In this document: in pieces, positions 16,775 through 24,914 of the stretch | Layout of the letters: each line of letters opens with the position of its first letter | How positions within the stretch are numbered: position 1 is the stretch's first letter | Source: Tichowtungia aerotolerans | GTDB lineage: Bacteria; Verrucomicrobiota; Kiritimatiellia; Kiritimatiellales; Tichowtungiaceae | Assembly: GCF_009905215.1 (NCBI RefSeq) | Contig: NZ_CP047593.1 | Span: 62,001 to 126,000, forward strand | Direction of reading: 5' to 3' | DNA length: 64,000 nucleotides | Translations under genes and position numbers: made by a program | Notes under the pieces: model-generated | The model's database searches: none | What the model was told of the DNA's origin: nothing | Seen by the model: the letters and a program-made list of their open reading frames with translations, nothing else

Positions 16775-18225
16775 TACAGAACCTCCCGAACGACTTCGCG
16801 GTCATCAAAGGGAAAAATAGTCCCGCCGATTTCCTGCACGGTTTCGTGCCCTTTTCCCGCAACCAGCAGAACATCTTTTTTTCCGATCAGTTCCACACCG
16901 CGTGCAATGGCGGCGGTACGATCCAGACATACTTCGTATTTGCGCTCAGAATCAAAGCCGGCACTGATGTCCGCAGCAATTTTTTCCGGGCTCTCGCTGC
17001 GGGAGTTGTCGGTGGTAATGATGGAATAATCTGCCAACCGCGAAGCGACTTCGCCCATGAGACGCCGCTTGCCGAGGTCGCGGTTTCCGCCGCAACCGAA
17101 AACGACAACCAGCCGACCGGGAGTAATCTCTCGCAGAGCATTCAGCACATTGCGAAGGGCATCATCGGTATGTGCATAATCGACGTAAACACGTTTAATT
17201 TTTGTCCCGACGGACTCCAAGCGCCCGGGAATATTTTCCATTTCCGCGAGAGCCGTACGAATAACATCCACCGGAATTCCGACAGACGCTGCCGCGGCAA
17301 ATGCCGCCAATGCGTTATAGAGATTAAACCGGCCGATCAACTGCAGAGAAATCTCCGCACTGCCCCAGGGACTTTCAACGGTCATACTGGAGCCCGCAGC
17401 ATCATTTCGGGCGTTCCGGCCACGCACGAGCGCACCTTCCTCAAAGCCATAAGAGATGACGCTGGATCTGCAGCGCTCTTCTGTGATCAGGCGGCGCCCG
17501 CAGGGATCATCACAGTTGATGACTGCGGTGTCTTTGACCTGATCAAAAAGCCGGGCCTTTACACTGAAGTATTCTTCAAGAGTTCCGTGATAGTCGAGAT
17601 GGTCCTGTGTGAGGTTCGTGAAGATGCCGACATTAAACCGAATACCATCTACGCGACACTGATCGAGGGCGTGAGAGGAAACTTCCATAACGGCGCTGTC
17701 GCATCCGGAACGATCCATCTGAAACAGCATCGACTGCACATCGGGCGCTTCCGGAGTCGTGCGCGAGGCAGGCAAAACCCGGTTTCCGATTTCATAGCGA
17801 ACGGTTCCGATGAGACCGGACCTGCGGGCCGCGGCTTTAAAAATGTCACGCAGCATAAAGCTGACGGTGGTTTTTCCATTGGTTCCTGTGATTCCGACCG
17901 TACAGAGCTTCTCTGCCGGATGGTCGTAAAATGCTGACGCCAACCGGGCCAATGCAAAACGCGCATTCGAAACCTGGGCATACGGAAAACTTTTTCCCAG
18001 CGCACAGGGACTCTGCGAAACAATGGCCGCTGCGCCGCGCTGTGCGGCTTCTTCGATGTAGACGGAACCGTCAACCTGCGCTCCGGGCAAGGCGACAAAA
18101 AGAGCTCCGGGCTTCACCCGTCTGGAATCGTATTCAATGGAGGAGATCTCACAGGACAGATCTCCAACGGTTTCGAGCGTATCAATGCCACTCAAAAGCT
18201 GTTCAAATGTTCTCGTTATATTCAT
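16774..18225 (-). CDS. murE: UDP-MurNAc-L-Ala-D-Glu--amino acid ligase
   Basis: Adds the third stem-peptide residue. 483 residues; P-loop GITGTNGKTT at 111-120, carbamylated-Lys region SVKARLFDQ, and the C-terminal GNRDLGKR. The amino-acid selectivity motif, DNPR in diaminopimelate-specific enzymes, reads DNSR (406-409): the Arg that binds the meso-diaminopimelate carboxylate is kept but Pro is replaced by Ser. Diaminopimelate remains the best guess. The start overlaps the ftsI stop by four bases (ATGA). Confidence 0.95.
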   Translation of the reverse strand: MNITRTFEQLLSGIDTLETVGDLSCEISSIEYDSRRVKPGALFVALPGAQVDGSVYIEEAAQRGAAAIVSQSPCALGKSFPYAQVSNARFALARLASAFYDHPAEKLCTVGITGTNGKTTVSFMLRDIFKAAARRSGLIGTVRYEIGNRVLPASRTTPEAPDVQSMLFQMDRSGCDSAVMEVSSHALDQCRVDGIRFNVGIFTNLTQDHLDYHGTLEEYFSVKARLFDQVKDTAVINCDDPCGRRLITEERCRSSVISYGFEEGALVRGRNARNDAAGSSMTVESPWGSAEISLQLIGRFNLYNALAAFAAAASVGIPVDVIRTALAEMENIPGRLESVGTKIKRVYVDYAHTDDALRNVLNALREITPGRLVVVFGCGGNRDLGKRRLMGEVASRLADYSIITTDNSRSESPEKIAADISAGFDSERKYEVCLDRTAAIARGVELIGKKDVLLVAGKGHETVQEIGGTIFPFDDREVVREVL

Positions 18226-19985
18226 GGGACCTCTTCAGAAAACGGAGCGGATTCCAGACCACTGACATATTCAGTGGGAAACCCTTGCGGTGAAATTCGC
18301 AGATAACGTACAGACTGATCAGCAATCTTTTGAAAAGCCGGACCACACACTGTTCCTCCGTAGTACACTCCCTGAGGGTCATCCGCGACAACAATAATAC
18401 TGATTGCCGGATTTTCAACCGGCAGAAACCCGCCAAACGATGCAATGTATTTGCGGGGATAATACCCTCCCCCCTCCTCTTTCGGGCGCACTTTCTGGGC
18501 GGTGCCGGTTTTCCCGGCCACAGAATATCCCCGCACAGCGGCTTTTGTCCCGGTTCCTCCGGGCTGAGTCACCCGAGCCAGCAAACGACGCATCAGCCTG
18601 GCCGTTTTCGGGCTGATCGGACGCCCCAGTTCTTCCGGAAGGGTTTCGAAGACGGTCTGGCCTCCGGAACTGACGACTTTATCGATCACATACGGCCGCA
18701 TGCGGACTCCATCGTTGGCGATTGTGCTGAGCGCGGAAATCATCTGCAGGGCGGTTACGTTGAGTTCATGTCCCATTGCCAGACGGGTAATGCTGATTTT
18801 CGACCAGTTGCGAACCGGCCACAGAATCCCGGCTTCCTCCCCCGGCAGATCAATACCGGAACGAGACCCGAACCCGAAACTTTTCAGGCATTGATACACC
18901 TTCTGGTCTCCCATCTGCAAAGCGATTTTTGCTGAACCAATGTTACTCGATTTTTTCAGGATATCCGCCACGCTCAGCAGCCCTTCTCTATGCGAGTCGT
19001 GCAGAGCCCGTCCGCCATACATCCATCGTCCATTTTCACAGTCAAACATATCCCGCGCAGTTACATACCCACCATCCAGCGCAGAAGCAATAATGACAGC
19101 CTTCATCACAGAGCCCGGCTCATAGCCAAAGCCGACGGCCCGGTTGCGCATCCATTCAGAAGGGAGCTTGGGATCATTGTAACGATTCGGATTAAAGGTC
19201 GGCCAGGAAGCCATGGCCAGAATTTCTCCATTGCGCACATTCTGCACAATGGCCCAGGCCCCCTGCGGTCGATACTCCTGCACCAGTTCATCCAGCGCTT
19301 TTTCAGCGAAATGCTGCACCTGCTGATCGAGAGTTAAATAAATATCGGCACCGGACTGCGGTTCAATATCCACGGTTCGACGGCTGTAGATTTCGCGGCG
19401 ATGACCATCCTTCTGGCTGACCCGCAACCCGGTTGTCCCCAGCAGATAGGAGTTAGCCTGAAGCTCAACCCCGGCACTGCCGACCCCTTCGCGATTTGAA
19501 AATCCGATGACATGCGCTCCGAGAGCTCCTTTTGGGTAGTTGCGCATGGAGGTTTCTTCGAAAATCACCCCTTTGAGTCTCTGCTGCATGAGCGGTTCCA
19601 ATGTTTTCTCGCGCATATATTTATGAATTCGAACATATTGACGATGCGGCTGATCGAGCAGCTTCCAGATATCCGCTCGGCTCATAGCAGGCACTACACG
19701 ATGAACCGCCTCGCATACTTTCTGAATATCGCCGTTCTCAAGAATAAATTTTGGATCGGCGCATAAGTGACGTGCCGCAATGTCCACCGCAAGAATATTG
19801 CCGCCCCGATCAAGAATCCGTCCGCGCGGACCGCGGGTTTCCTGCTCCAATCGACGGCCATTCTCAATCCGGGCCAGCGTTGCAGCAGAAGGCTTTAAAT
19901 GCAAAAAGGCCAGGCGAACACCCAGCCCAGCAAACACCGCAGTCACCAACACGGAAGCTAAGATTGTTCGTCCCTTATAATGCAT
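18222..19985 (-). CDS. ftsI: peptidoglycan transpeptidase, FtsI/PBP3-type
   Basis: Class B penicillin-binding protein for septal cross-linking. 587 residues: one N-terminal membrane helix (about 8-30), a dimerisation domain with RGPRGRILDRGG, and a transpeptidase domain with the catalytic SVMK (Ser292), SSN (346-348) and KTG (492-494). Ends with a short periplasmic tail; no PASTA domain. Overlaps ftsL-like by 11 bases upstream and murE by 4 bases downstream, so expression is coupled. Confidence 0.95.
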   Translation of the reverse strand: MHYKGRTILASVLVTAVFAGLGVRLAFLHLKPSAATLARIENGRRLEQETRGPRGRILDRGGNILAVDIAARHLCADPKFILENGDIQKVCEAVHRVVPAMSRADIWKLLDQPHRQYVRIHKYMREKTLEPLMQQRLKGVIFEETSMRNYPKGALGAHVIGFSNREGVGSAGVELQANSYLLGTTGLRVSQKDGHRREIYSRRTVDIEPQSGADIYLTLDQQVQHFAEKALDELVQEYRPQGAWAIVQNVRNGEILAMASWPTFNPNRYNDPKLPSEWMRNRAVGFGYEPGSVMKAVIIASALDGGYVTARDMFDCENGRWMYGGRALHDSHREGLLSVADILKKSSNIGSAKIALQMGDQKVYQCLKSFGFGSRSGIDLPGEEAGILWPVRNWSKISITRLAMGHELNVTALQMISALSTIANDGVRMRPYVIDKVVSSGGQTVFETLPEELGRPISPKTARLMRRLLARVTQPGGTGTKAAVRGYSVAGKTGTAQKVRPKEEGGGYYPRKYIASFGGFLPVENPAISIIVVADDPQGVYYGGTVCGPAFQKIADQSVRYLRISPQGFPTEYVSGLESAPFSEEVP

Positions 19986-20352
19986 CGGTGTCCATTGAGT
20001 TCTTGCTGTTTGCCAATGTCAGCAGCCCATCTGTTCGTCCCCGCCGCACACGCACCACCTGTCGCTCGTCCGGCAGCTTCATGGCCAGACGATGATGTTT
20101 GAGCGCGCGTTCAAAGTTGGCCGGAGCCAGCATGTTCGACCAGCGGTCCTGCTCACTGATTGCCTGCTGGCGAACCGTACGGCGCTCTGTTTCAAGCCGT
20201 TTGATTTCCGTACCCAATGTATCGCAGCGCGCGCAGAGCCAGACATAGGACAAGCCGAACGCCATCACACAGACCAGAACCATTGCCAATACATTCGGAA
20301 ACGGAATGCGCACTTCCGCTTTACGGCTCTTTCTTTTCTGTTTTTTCTTCAT
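19975..20352 (-). CDS. ftsL: FtsL-like cell-division protein
   Basis: 125 residues: a very basic cytoplasmic head (KKKQKRKSRK), one membrane helix (about 20-40), then a predicted coiled coil (LGTEIKRLETERRTVRQQ). FtsL is poorly conserved, so the call rests on this topology and on its place between rsmH and ftsI, with an ATGA overlap on the rsmH side. FtsL forms a complex with FtsB and FtsQ at the septum. Confidence 0.8.
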   Translation of the reverse strand: MKKKQKRKSRKAEVRIPFPNVLAMVLVCVMAFGLSYVWLCARCDTLGTEIKRLETERRTVRQQAISEQDRWSNMLAPANFERALKHHRLAMKLPDERQVVRVRRGRTDGLLTLANSKNSMDTDAL

Positions 20353-21278
20353 ACGGGCTTCTCCCTTTCCGCCACACGCAGCTTGGCTGAGCGCGAACGC
20401 GGATTGTCCATCAATTCCTGCTTTGAGGCGGTCAGCGGTTTTTTATTCAGCAGCCGCACCGCCGGTTCGTCATAAATCAGTTTTTCGCCTCCCTGCTGAA
20501 GCGATTCCCGCTTCACGCAGTGGCGCTTAAAACACTCTTTCACCATTCGGTCTTCCAAACTGTGGAAAGTAATTACCGCCATCCGACCGCCATCCCGCAG
20601 CATGGAAAGTCCAGCTTCCAGCCCGCGCTCCAGGCTGTCGAGTTCGGCATTCACTGCCATCCGCAACGCCTGGAATGTCTTGGTGGCCGGATGCGTAGGC
20701 CCGCGACGCCCGCCCTTGGCTCTTTCGACGATTTCAGCCAGATCCAGCGTTCGCTCGATCCGCCGGCCCTCTCTGGCCTGCACAATCGCCCGCGCAATCC
20801 GGCGGGAATCGCGTTCTTCTCCAAAGCGGAAAATCACATCCGCTAAAATCTGTTCATCCTCTTCATTCACCCAATCAGCGGCAGACCGGCCCTGAGTCCG
20901 GTCCATTCGCATATCGAGAGGACCGTCTTTTCCAAAACTGAAGCCGCGCTCCGCCACATCCAGCTGGGGCGAGCTGACCCCGAGATCGAGCAATACCCCG
21001 TCGACCTCGGTTACGCCGATCTGTTTGCAAAGCTCCTTCATCTCTGAAAAATTTCCGTGCAATCTCTGCGCCTGATCCCCGAATGGTTCTAAAATTACTT
21101 TCGTCTGCTTGATTGCCTCCAGGTCACGATCCAGTCCGATCAGCCGACCTTCCGGATTCAACCGTTTTAAAATTTCTTTCGAATGTCCTCCCCGTCCCAA
21201 CGTACCGTCGATATAGGTGCCCGCAGGATTATTCACCAACAGGTCCAACGTCTCGTTCAGCAATACCGGAACATGCAT
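20349..21278 (-). CDS. rsmH: 16S rRNA (cytosine-1402-N4)-methyltransferase
   Basis: SAM-dependent methyltransferase (formerly mraW) acting on the small subunit rRNA. Typical N-terminus HVPVLLNE, SAM-binding DGTLGRGGHS, LLDLGVSSPQLD, and the C-terminal FHSLEDRMVK and NPRSRSAKLRV. I place the start at the ATG at 21278 because HVPVLLNE follows immediately and AGGGG lies 6 bases before; the longer frame adds 10 residues that match nothing in the family. A near-copy of the TTTCCA palindrome (20552-20568) falls in the FHSLED codons. Confidence 0.96.
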   Translation of the reverse strand: MHVPVLLNETLDLLVNNPAGTYIDGTLGRGGHSKEILKRLNPEGRLIGLDRDLEAIKQTKVILEPFGDQAQRLHGNFSEMKELCKQIGVTEVDGVLLDLGVSSPQLDVAERGFSFGKDGPLDMRMDRTQGRSAADWVNEEDEQILADVIFRFGEERDSRRIARAIVQAREGRRIERTLDLAEIVERAKGGRRGPTHPATKTFQALRMAVNAELDSLERGLEAGLSMLRDGGRMAVITFHSLEDRMVKECFKRHCVKRESLQQGGEKLIYDEPAVRLLNKKPLTASKQELMDNPRSRSAKLRVAEREKPV

Positions 21279-21285
21279 ACAACCC

Positions 21286-21474
21286 CTAAACAGCCAAACG
21301 GGTTCCAAGGACCCGGCGGGAACAGGCAGCGGAAAATGTTGCTGCCTGCTTTTCGGTCATCAGCATGGTGCGGCTCGCCCGTCCGTCAGGAAGCCGCAGG
21401 TAGCGCTCTTTATCCCGCCTCAGATCAATGGTCTGAGACAGATGCATATATTTCGCGATACCGGACATACTCAT
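21286..21474 (-). CDS. small basic protein between mraZ and rsmH
   Basis: 62 residues, Arg-rich in the middle (IDLRRDKERYLRLPDGRASRT, too short for a known domain), with no signal peptide. The case for a real gene is its translation signal: the mraZ stop codon TAG lies within TAGGAGG, which sits 9 bases before this ATG, and the gene fills the space exactly, ending 8 bases before the rsmH start. I do not recognise a family. A mraZ-linked regulator or division factor is speculation. Confidence 0.6.
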   Translation of the reverse strand: MSMSGIAKYMHLSQTIDLRRDKERYLRLPDGRASRTMLMTEKQAATFSAACSRRVLGTRLAV

Positions 21475-21487
21475 TAATTATTTCCTC

Positions 21488-21946
21488 CTAATAACTTCCA
21501 AAAAATGTGTTTTCTGCCAGCGGCGAGTCGGTCGGCAGAGCCAAATCAAATTTTTCTTCACTCCAAAGCTCAATGCGGGTCAACGTCCCGACCAGAACCA
21601 CCTTGTTCTGCACTGCAGCATGCGCCAGCAGTTCATCTTTAATCCGCACCCGTCCCTGCGCATCAACAGCCAAAGCATCCGCAGAAGCGGTCAAAGCCCG
21701 AATGGCCTGATGATCATTCTCATCCACAGCATCCGCCGAACGGAGCTGAGCCAGCCGTCGATTCATTTCCTGAAGCGTATAAAGAAACAAGCACTGCTTA
21801 TCCGGATGGGGAAAAACAAACAGGCGTAATGAATCGCCCAGCAATGAACGCCAAGTGGATGGAATAATAAGCCGTCGTTTTGGATCGAGAGAGTGATGAT
21901 ACGAACCAACGAACAGCTCCTCTGTCTTTGATTCTAATGTATTCAT
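21488..21946 (-). CDS. mraZ: MraZ transcriptional regulator
   Basis: 152 residues. Two SpoVT/AbrB-like halves: FVGSYHHSLDPKRRLIIPSTWR at the N-terminus (the family's G-x-Y/H-x3-LD-x-K-R signature) and ALAVDAQGRVRIKDEL as the second copy. In other bacteria MraZ binds repeats before its own gene and controls the dcw operon. First gene of the cluster, with GAGGTGGAG before the ATG and divergent from the Cys-rich gene. Confidence 0.95.
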   Translation of the reverse strand: MNTLESKTEELFVGSYHHSLDPKRRLIIPSTWRSLLGDSLRLFVFPHPDKQCLFLYTLQEMNRRLAQLRSADAVDENDHQAIRALTASADALAVDAQGRVRIKDELLAHAAVQNKVVLVGTLTRIELWSEEKFDLALPTDSPLAENTFFGSY

Positions 21947-21979
21947 ACTCCACCTCGCTCTTATATGCCCCCTTTTATG

Positions 21980-22003
21980 TCACCACACCCCACACCGGTC
22001 AAC
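21980..22003 (-). promoter_or_regulatory. mraZ: possible MraZ-binding repeats
   Basis: Read on the mraZ strand: GGTGTGGGGTGTGGTGA, about 35 bases before the mraZ ATG, with GTGGGG and GTGGTG in direct repeat. MraZ boxes are short G-rich direct repeats upstream of mraZ in other phyla. The exact match to the E. coli box is poor. Confidence 0.35.
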
Positions 22004-22102
22004 ATGATTCCCCAACGAATTTTTATTTGAACAAAATCCTGATATAACGGACTAACAGAGACGAATACGGTGAAATCTCACCAAAAACCACAAGGAGGAT
22101 CC

Positions 22103-22345
22103 ATGAAAAGACTTGCCACACTTACTGCGGCCATGGTCGTTGCCACTGCCGTGCTCGGCACCGAAAACACAGCAACCAAACATTCCTGCTGTTGTGATTG
22201 CAAAGAAAGTACGAGGACGAAAGAAACAAAATGCGTCGAACACGGCTCATGCAAAGAAAGCTCCGCCTGCCCAACAGCCTGTGAATCAGCAAAAAAAGCA
22301 GAAAAAAGTGAATGCTCCGGAGGAGTCTGCCCACTGCCGAAGTAA
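22103..22345 (+). CDS. small Cys-rich exported protein
   Basis: 80 residues. A signal peptide (MKRLATLTAAMVVATAVLG) is followed by a Lys/Glu-rich chain with ten cysteines, beginning with CCCDC and ending GGVCPLPK. Resembles small metal-binding (metallothionein-like) proteins in composition only; no known family. The ATG at 22103 has AAGGAGG 5 bases before it, which decides the start over a frame 11 codons longer. Divergent from mraZ; convergent with the lipoprotein gene at 22421, with a hairpin between. Confidence 0.75.
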   Translation: MKRLATLTAAMVVATAVLGTENTATKHSCCCDCKESTRTKETKCVEHGSCKESSACPTACESAKKAEKSECSGGVCPLPK

Positions 22346-22369
22346 AATTCGCAGAGGCCATATCTGCGC

Positions 22370-22400
22370 AAAAAAAAGCCGCCCGGCGAAGGGCGGCTTA
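22370..22400 (-). terminator. terminator between convergent small genes
   Basis: AAGCCGCCC / GGGCGGCTT stem; on the minus strand it is followed by eight T, so it ends the 22421-22774 transcript. Confidence 0.85.
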
Positions 22401-22420
22401 TCAGTGATCAATTCAATACT

Positions 22421-22774
22421 TTACTCAGCTGAAGCTTCCAGCTGTTTGACATAGACTGCCAAATGATCCTTGAGCGTATTCAGTGATGTTGTAAGGTCCC
22501 CCATCTCCGCTTTAAGCGACTTGGCCTTTTCACCCATCAACTCGCTGATCGACAGTTCTTTGAGCTGAGCGGTCAGAGCTTCCAACTCGGTCTTTTTCCC
22601 AGCAATCACAGTCTCATACTGATCGACCATTTTCTGCAGCTTGGCCTGCCCCATTTCGGAGGCTTCAGCTGTAACCTGCTCCACGGACTTCGCTTCGTCC
22701 ACACCCCCGCCGCCACAACCGGCAAGAAGTGCAGCAACTATCAACGCAATCAGTCCAGTATATACTCTCATCAT
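22421..22774 (-). CDS. small coiled-coil lipoprotein
   Basis: 117 residues. N-terminal MMRVYTGLIALIVAALLAGC with lipobox LAGC, then a Gly stretch. The rest is almost wholly Lys/Glu/Leu-rich heptads (ALTAQLKELSISELMG region), consistent with an outer-membrane-anchored coiled coil of Lpp or LppX-like shape but no assignable family. The start at 22774 is set by AAAGGA 5 bases upstream. Confidence 0.82.
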   Translation of the reverse strand: MMRVYTGLIALIVAALLAGCGGGGVDEAKSVEQVTAEASEMGQAKLQKMVDQYETVIAGKKTELEALTAQLKELSISELMGEKAKSLKAEMGDLTTSLNTLKDHLAVYVKQLEASAE

Positions 22775-22857
22775 TTTTCCTTTGTGTGTTTTTCGTAGAA
22801 ACATTCGGTCGCACTATGAACAGTGGAGCCGGCTTTGAAAGCGGATTTTATCCGGGG

Positions 22858-23013
22858 CTACTTCAATGAAGGAATTTCCATGCCTTCTGCAGCTTTCGCA
22901 GCATCTTTCTGCATGTCATCTGCAGCATTTTTCATTTTCTGTTCATCTGATTGGCCACATCCGACAAAAACCATCAGTGCCATCAGGGCAAATAACCATT
23001 TTGCTGCCTTCAT
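22858..23013 (-). CDS. very small lipoprotein
   Basis: 51 residues: MKAAKWLFALMALMVFVGC gives an uncleaved-length signal with lipobox VGC, then an amphipathic Lys/Asp/Ala helix ending EIPSLK. The ATG at 23013 has a strong AAGGAGG upstream; a longer frame starts before that site and is not supported. It follows the cysK terminator, so it has its own transcript. Function unknown; its small size suits an envelope spacer or bacteriocin-immunity-like role, unproven. Confidence 0.72.
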   Translation of the reverse strand: MKAAKWLFALMALMVFVGCGQSDEQKMKNAADDMQKDAAKAAEGMEIPSLK

Positions 23014-23108
23014 TACGTCCTCCTTTTTTCCGTTCAACCTGCAGGTGCCGAAGTGCACCTTTGCCTGTTATGCGCGTTATTTTAAAGAAGGAATCGTTCA
23101 GGGCAACA

Positions 23109-23140
23109 ACAAAAACCCGACTTTGAAAGTCGGGTTTTTC
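23109..23140 (-). terminator. terminator after cysK (bidirectional shape)
   Basis: AAAAACCCGACTT / AAGTCGGGTTTTT stem with a TGA loop, T-run on either strand; 37 bases past the cysK stop. Confidence 0.88.
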
Positions 23141-23175
23141 CGTACTTTACGATATCATCCTGCTTCATGCCGGCA

Positions 23176-24102
23176 TTACGCCTGATCAAAAAGCCAGGTT
23201 GAAAGATACCGTTCCCCGGTATCGCAAATGAGAGTCACGATGGTTTTACCTGCATTCTCTGCCCGTTTGGCAAGCTCCAAAGCTGCCCATACGTTTCCGC
23301 CGGCCGAAATACCGCAGAGAATCCCCTCTTCGGCAGCCAGTCGCCGAGCAGTAATTCCAGCATCCGCTGCATTGAGCAAAAGAACTTCATCCACAAGGTC
23401 TATATTCAGGTTGGCTGGAATAAAACCGGCACCAATACCCTGAATTTTGTGCGGCCCCGGTTGCCCTCCGGAAATAACCGGCGATTCAACCGGCTCAACG
23501 GCAACGACTTTAACCTCCGGCTTACGCTCTTTCAGAGCCGACCCCACGCCCGTCAGCGTTCCACCGGTTCCGACTCCAGCCACGAATATATCTACGGCAC
23601 CATCCGTATCCTCCCAGATTTCCACACCCGTGGTCCGGCGGTGAATATCCGGATTAGCAGCGTTGTCAAATTGCTGCGGCATAAACCCCCCGGGCAACTG
23701 ATCCACAAGCTCTTCGGCCTTTTTGATCGCACCGGGCATTCCCTCCGAACCGGGAGTAAGAATCAGCTCTGCGCCCAGAGCCGAAAGCAGTTTGCGCCGC
23801 TCAATACTCATCGTCTCCGGCATCGTAAGAATCAGTTTGTAGCCTTTGGCCGCCGCTGTAAAAGCCAAGGCAATGCCGGTATTACCGCTGGTCGGCTCGA
23901 CGATGGTTGCGCCGGGCTTAAGCTCTCCGCTTTTCTCGGCCGCTTCCACCATTGCAACACCAATACGGTCTTTTACACTGCCAAGAGGATTCCGCGATTC
24001 CATCTTCACAAGCACCGTTGCTTTCAACCCGTCAGCCAACCGATTCAGTCGAACCAACGGCGTTTTGCCTACGGTCTGCGTCACATTATCAAAAACCTTC
24101 AT
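23176..24102 (-). CDS. cysK: cysteine synthase A
   Basis: Replaces acetate in O-acetylserine with sulfide to make cysteine. 308 residues, standard length. The PLP lysine is Lys44 in [11 protein letters not shown]; the substrate loop is PTSGNTG (70-76); the phosphate-binding Gly loop is [16 protein letters not shown] lies before the ATG. An Rrf2-type regulator gene ends 17 bases upstream on the same strand, suggesting that regulator and synthase form one operon. Confidence 0.97.
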   Translation of the reverse strand: MKVFDNVTQTVGKTPLVRLNRLADGLKATVLVKMESRNPLGSVKDRIGVAMVEAAEKSGELKPGATIVEPTSGNTGIALAFTAAAKGYKLILTMPETMSIERRKLLSALGAELILTPGSEGMPGAIKKAEELVDQLPGGFMPQQFDNAANPDIHRRTTGVEIWEDTDGAVDIFVAGVGTGGTLTGVGSALKERKPEVKVVAVEPVESPVISGGQPGPHKIQGIGAGFIPANLNIDLVDEVLLLNAADAGITARRLAAEEGILCGISAGGNVWAALELAKRAENAGKTIVTLICDTGERYLSTWLFDQA

Positions 24103-24119
24103 AATCTCTCCCGTTCAAC

Positions 24120-24563
24120 TCAAATACTGTAAGATGCAGCACCGCATTTTTCGAAGTCAACAGCGCGGTCAATCAGTTCTTTAAGAGTGATCTTTTCAAA
24201 ATATTCCTTCAAAACCTGTGATGCGCCTTCCCAGACCGGGCGGGTGGCACACTTGTTTTTATCGCGGCCTGTACAGTCCATTTGCTCGCAATCAACCAGT
24301 TTCATGACACCTTCCGAAGCCGCCAGAATATCGTATACCGTGATATCCACCGGATCTTTTGCCAGCTTAAACCCTCCTTTTACGCCTCGAATTCCAACCA
24401 CCAACCCATCATTTTTCAAGGGCACAATAATCTGCTCGATGTAGTCGGCGGAAATCCCCTCCTCGGCAGCGATGATTTTTTTTGGAACCGGCCCCATATG
24501 CTGATACCGGGCAATACTCAAAAGAATACGAACCGCATAACGACCTTTAGTTGACATCTTCAT
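24120..24563 (-). CDS. Rrf2/IscR-family transcriptional regulator
   Basis: 147 residues: N-terminal winged helix (STKGRYAVRILLSIA, a near-invariant Rrf2 opening) and a recognition wing GIRGVKGGFKLAKDP. Three Cys at 92, 97 and 105 (DCEQMDC then NKC) occupy the place of the [2Fe-2S] ligands of IscR and NsrR, but with 4- and 7-residue gaps instead of 5 and 5. Directly upstream of cysK in the same direction, as CymR/IscR-type regulators often are in sulfur metabolism, so it probably regulates cysteine or Fe-S supply. Confidence 0.92.
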   Translation of the reverse strand: MKMSTKGRYAVRILLSIARYQHMGPVPKKIIAAEEGISADYIEQIIVPLKNDGLVVGIRGVKGGFKLAKDPVDITVYDILAASEGVMKLVDCEQMDCTGRDKNKCATRPVWEGASQVLKEYFEKITLKELIDRAVDFEKCGAASYSI

Positions 24564-24662
24564 AAGAAATATCCTTCCATCAAACAGACTAATTATTATC
24601 GGATTTATTGTCTTTTACTAAATACGCACCCATTGGTCAACGATAACATGACTTAAATAATT

Positions 24663-24687
24663 ACCTATTATTCATAAGCAAATAGGT
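24663..24687. promoter_or_regulatory. candidate Rrf2-type operator
   Basis: ACCTATT and AATAGGT, perfect arms separated by 11 bases, 100 bases before the Rrf2 gene. The 25-bp span equals that of IscR/CymR sites. The link to this regulator is inferred from position only. Confidence 0.4.
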
Positions 24688-24843
24688 CAAAACTGCAAAT
24701 AAAGTCCGCCACCATTGAGAACACCAATCGAAGTGGACTTTCCTCACCCTTCAGTTTGAACATTTTCAAAACATTAGAAACCACGGTCTCGAAAAAGGCG
24801 TCGCCAATCAAACTATCGGTTAAGTTGGGTACAGAAACAAGAT

Positions 24844-24883
24844 GCGGCGGGTGACGCTGTGCTGAAGCACCGCGACCCGCCGC
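24844..24883 (-). terminator. hairpin after purH
   Basis: GCGGCGGGT / ACCCGCCGC arms around a 22-base inner region, 32 bases past the purH stop. No T-run, so termination is uncertain. Confidence 0.35.
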
Positions 24884-24914
24884 AGAGAAGTTAATGCGCC
24901 GGCATCAACCGATA

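Larger units (their letters stand above)
24564..24914. other. non-coding region between the Rrf2 gene and purH
   Basis: AT-rich near the Rrf2 gene, holding its promoter and a 25-bp inverted repeat (24663-24687). A degenerate TTTCCA-type palindrome sits at 24764-24780 and a GC hairpin at 24844-24883 just after purH. No gene seen. Confidence 0.7.

Noticed and set aside
16690-17937. 415-codon plus-strand frame across murF and murE
   Set aside because: Starts at GTG without a binding site and lies opposite two certain Mur ligases.
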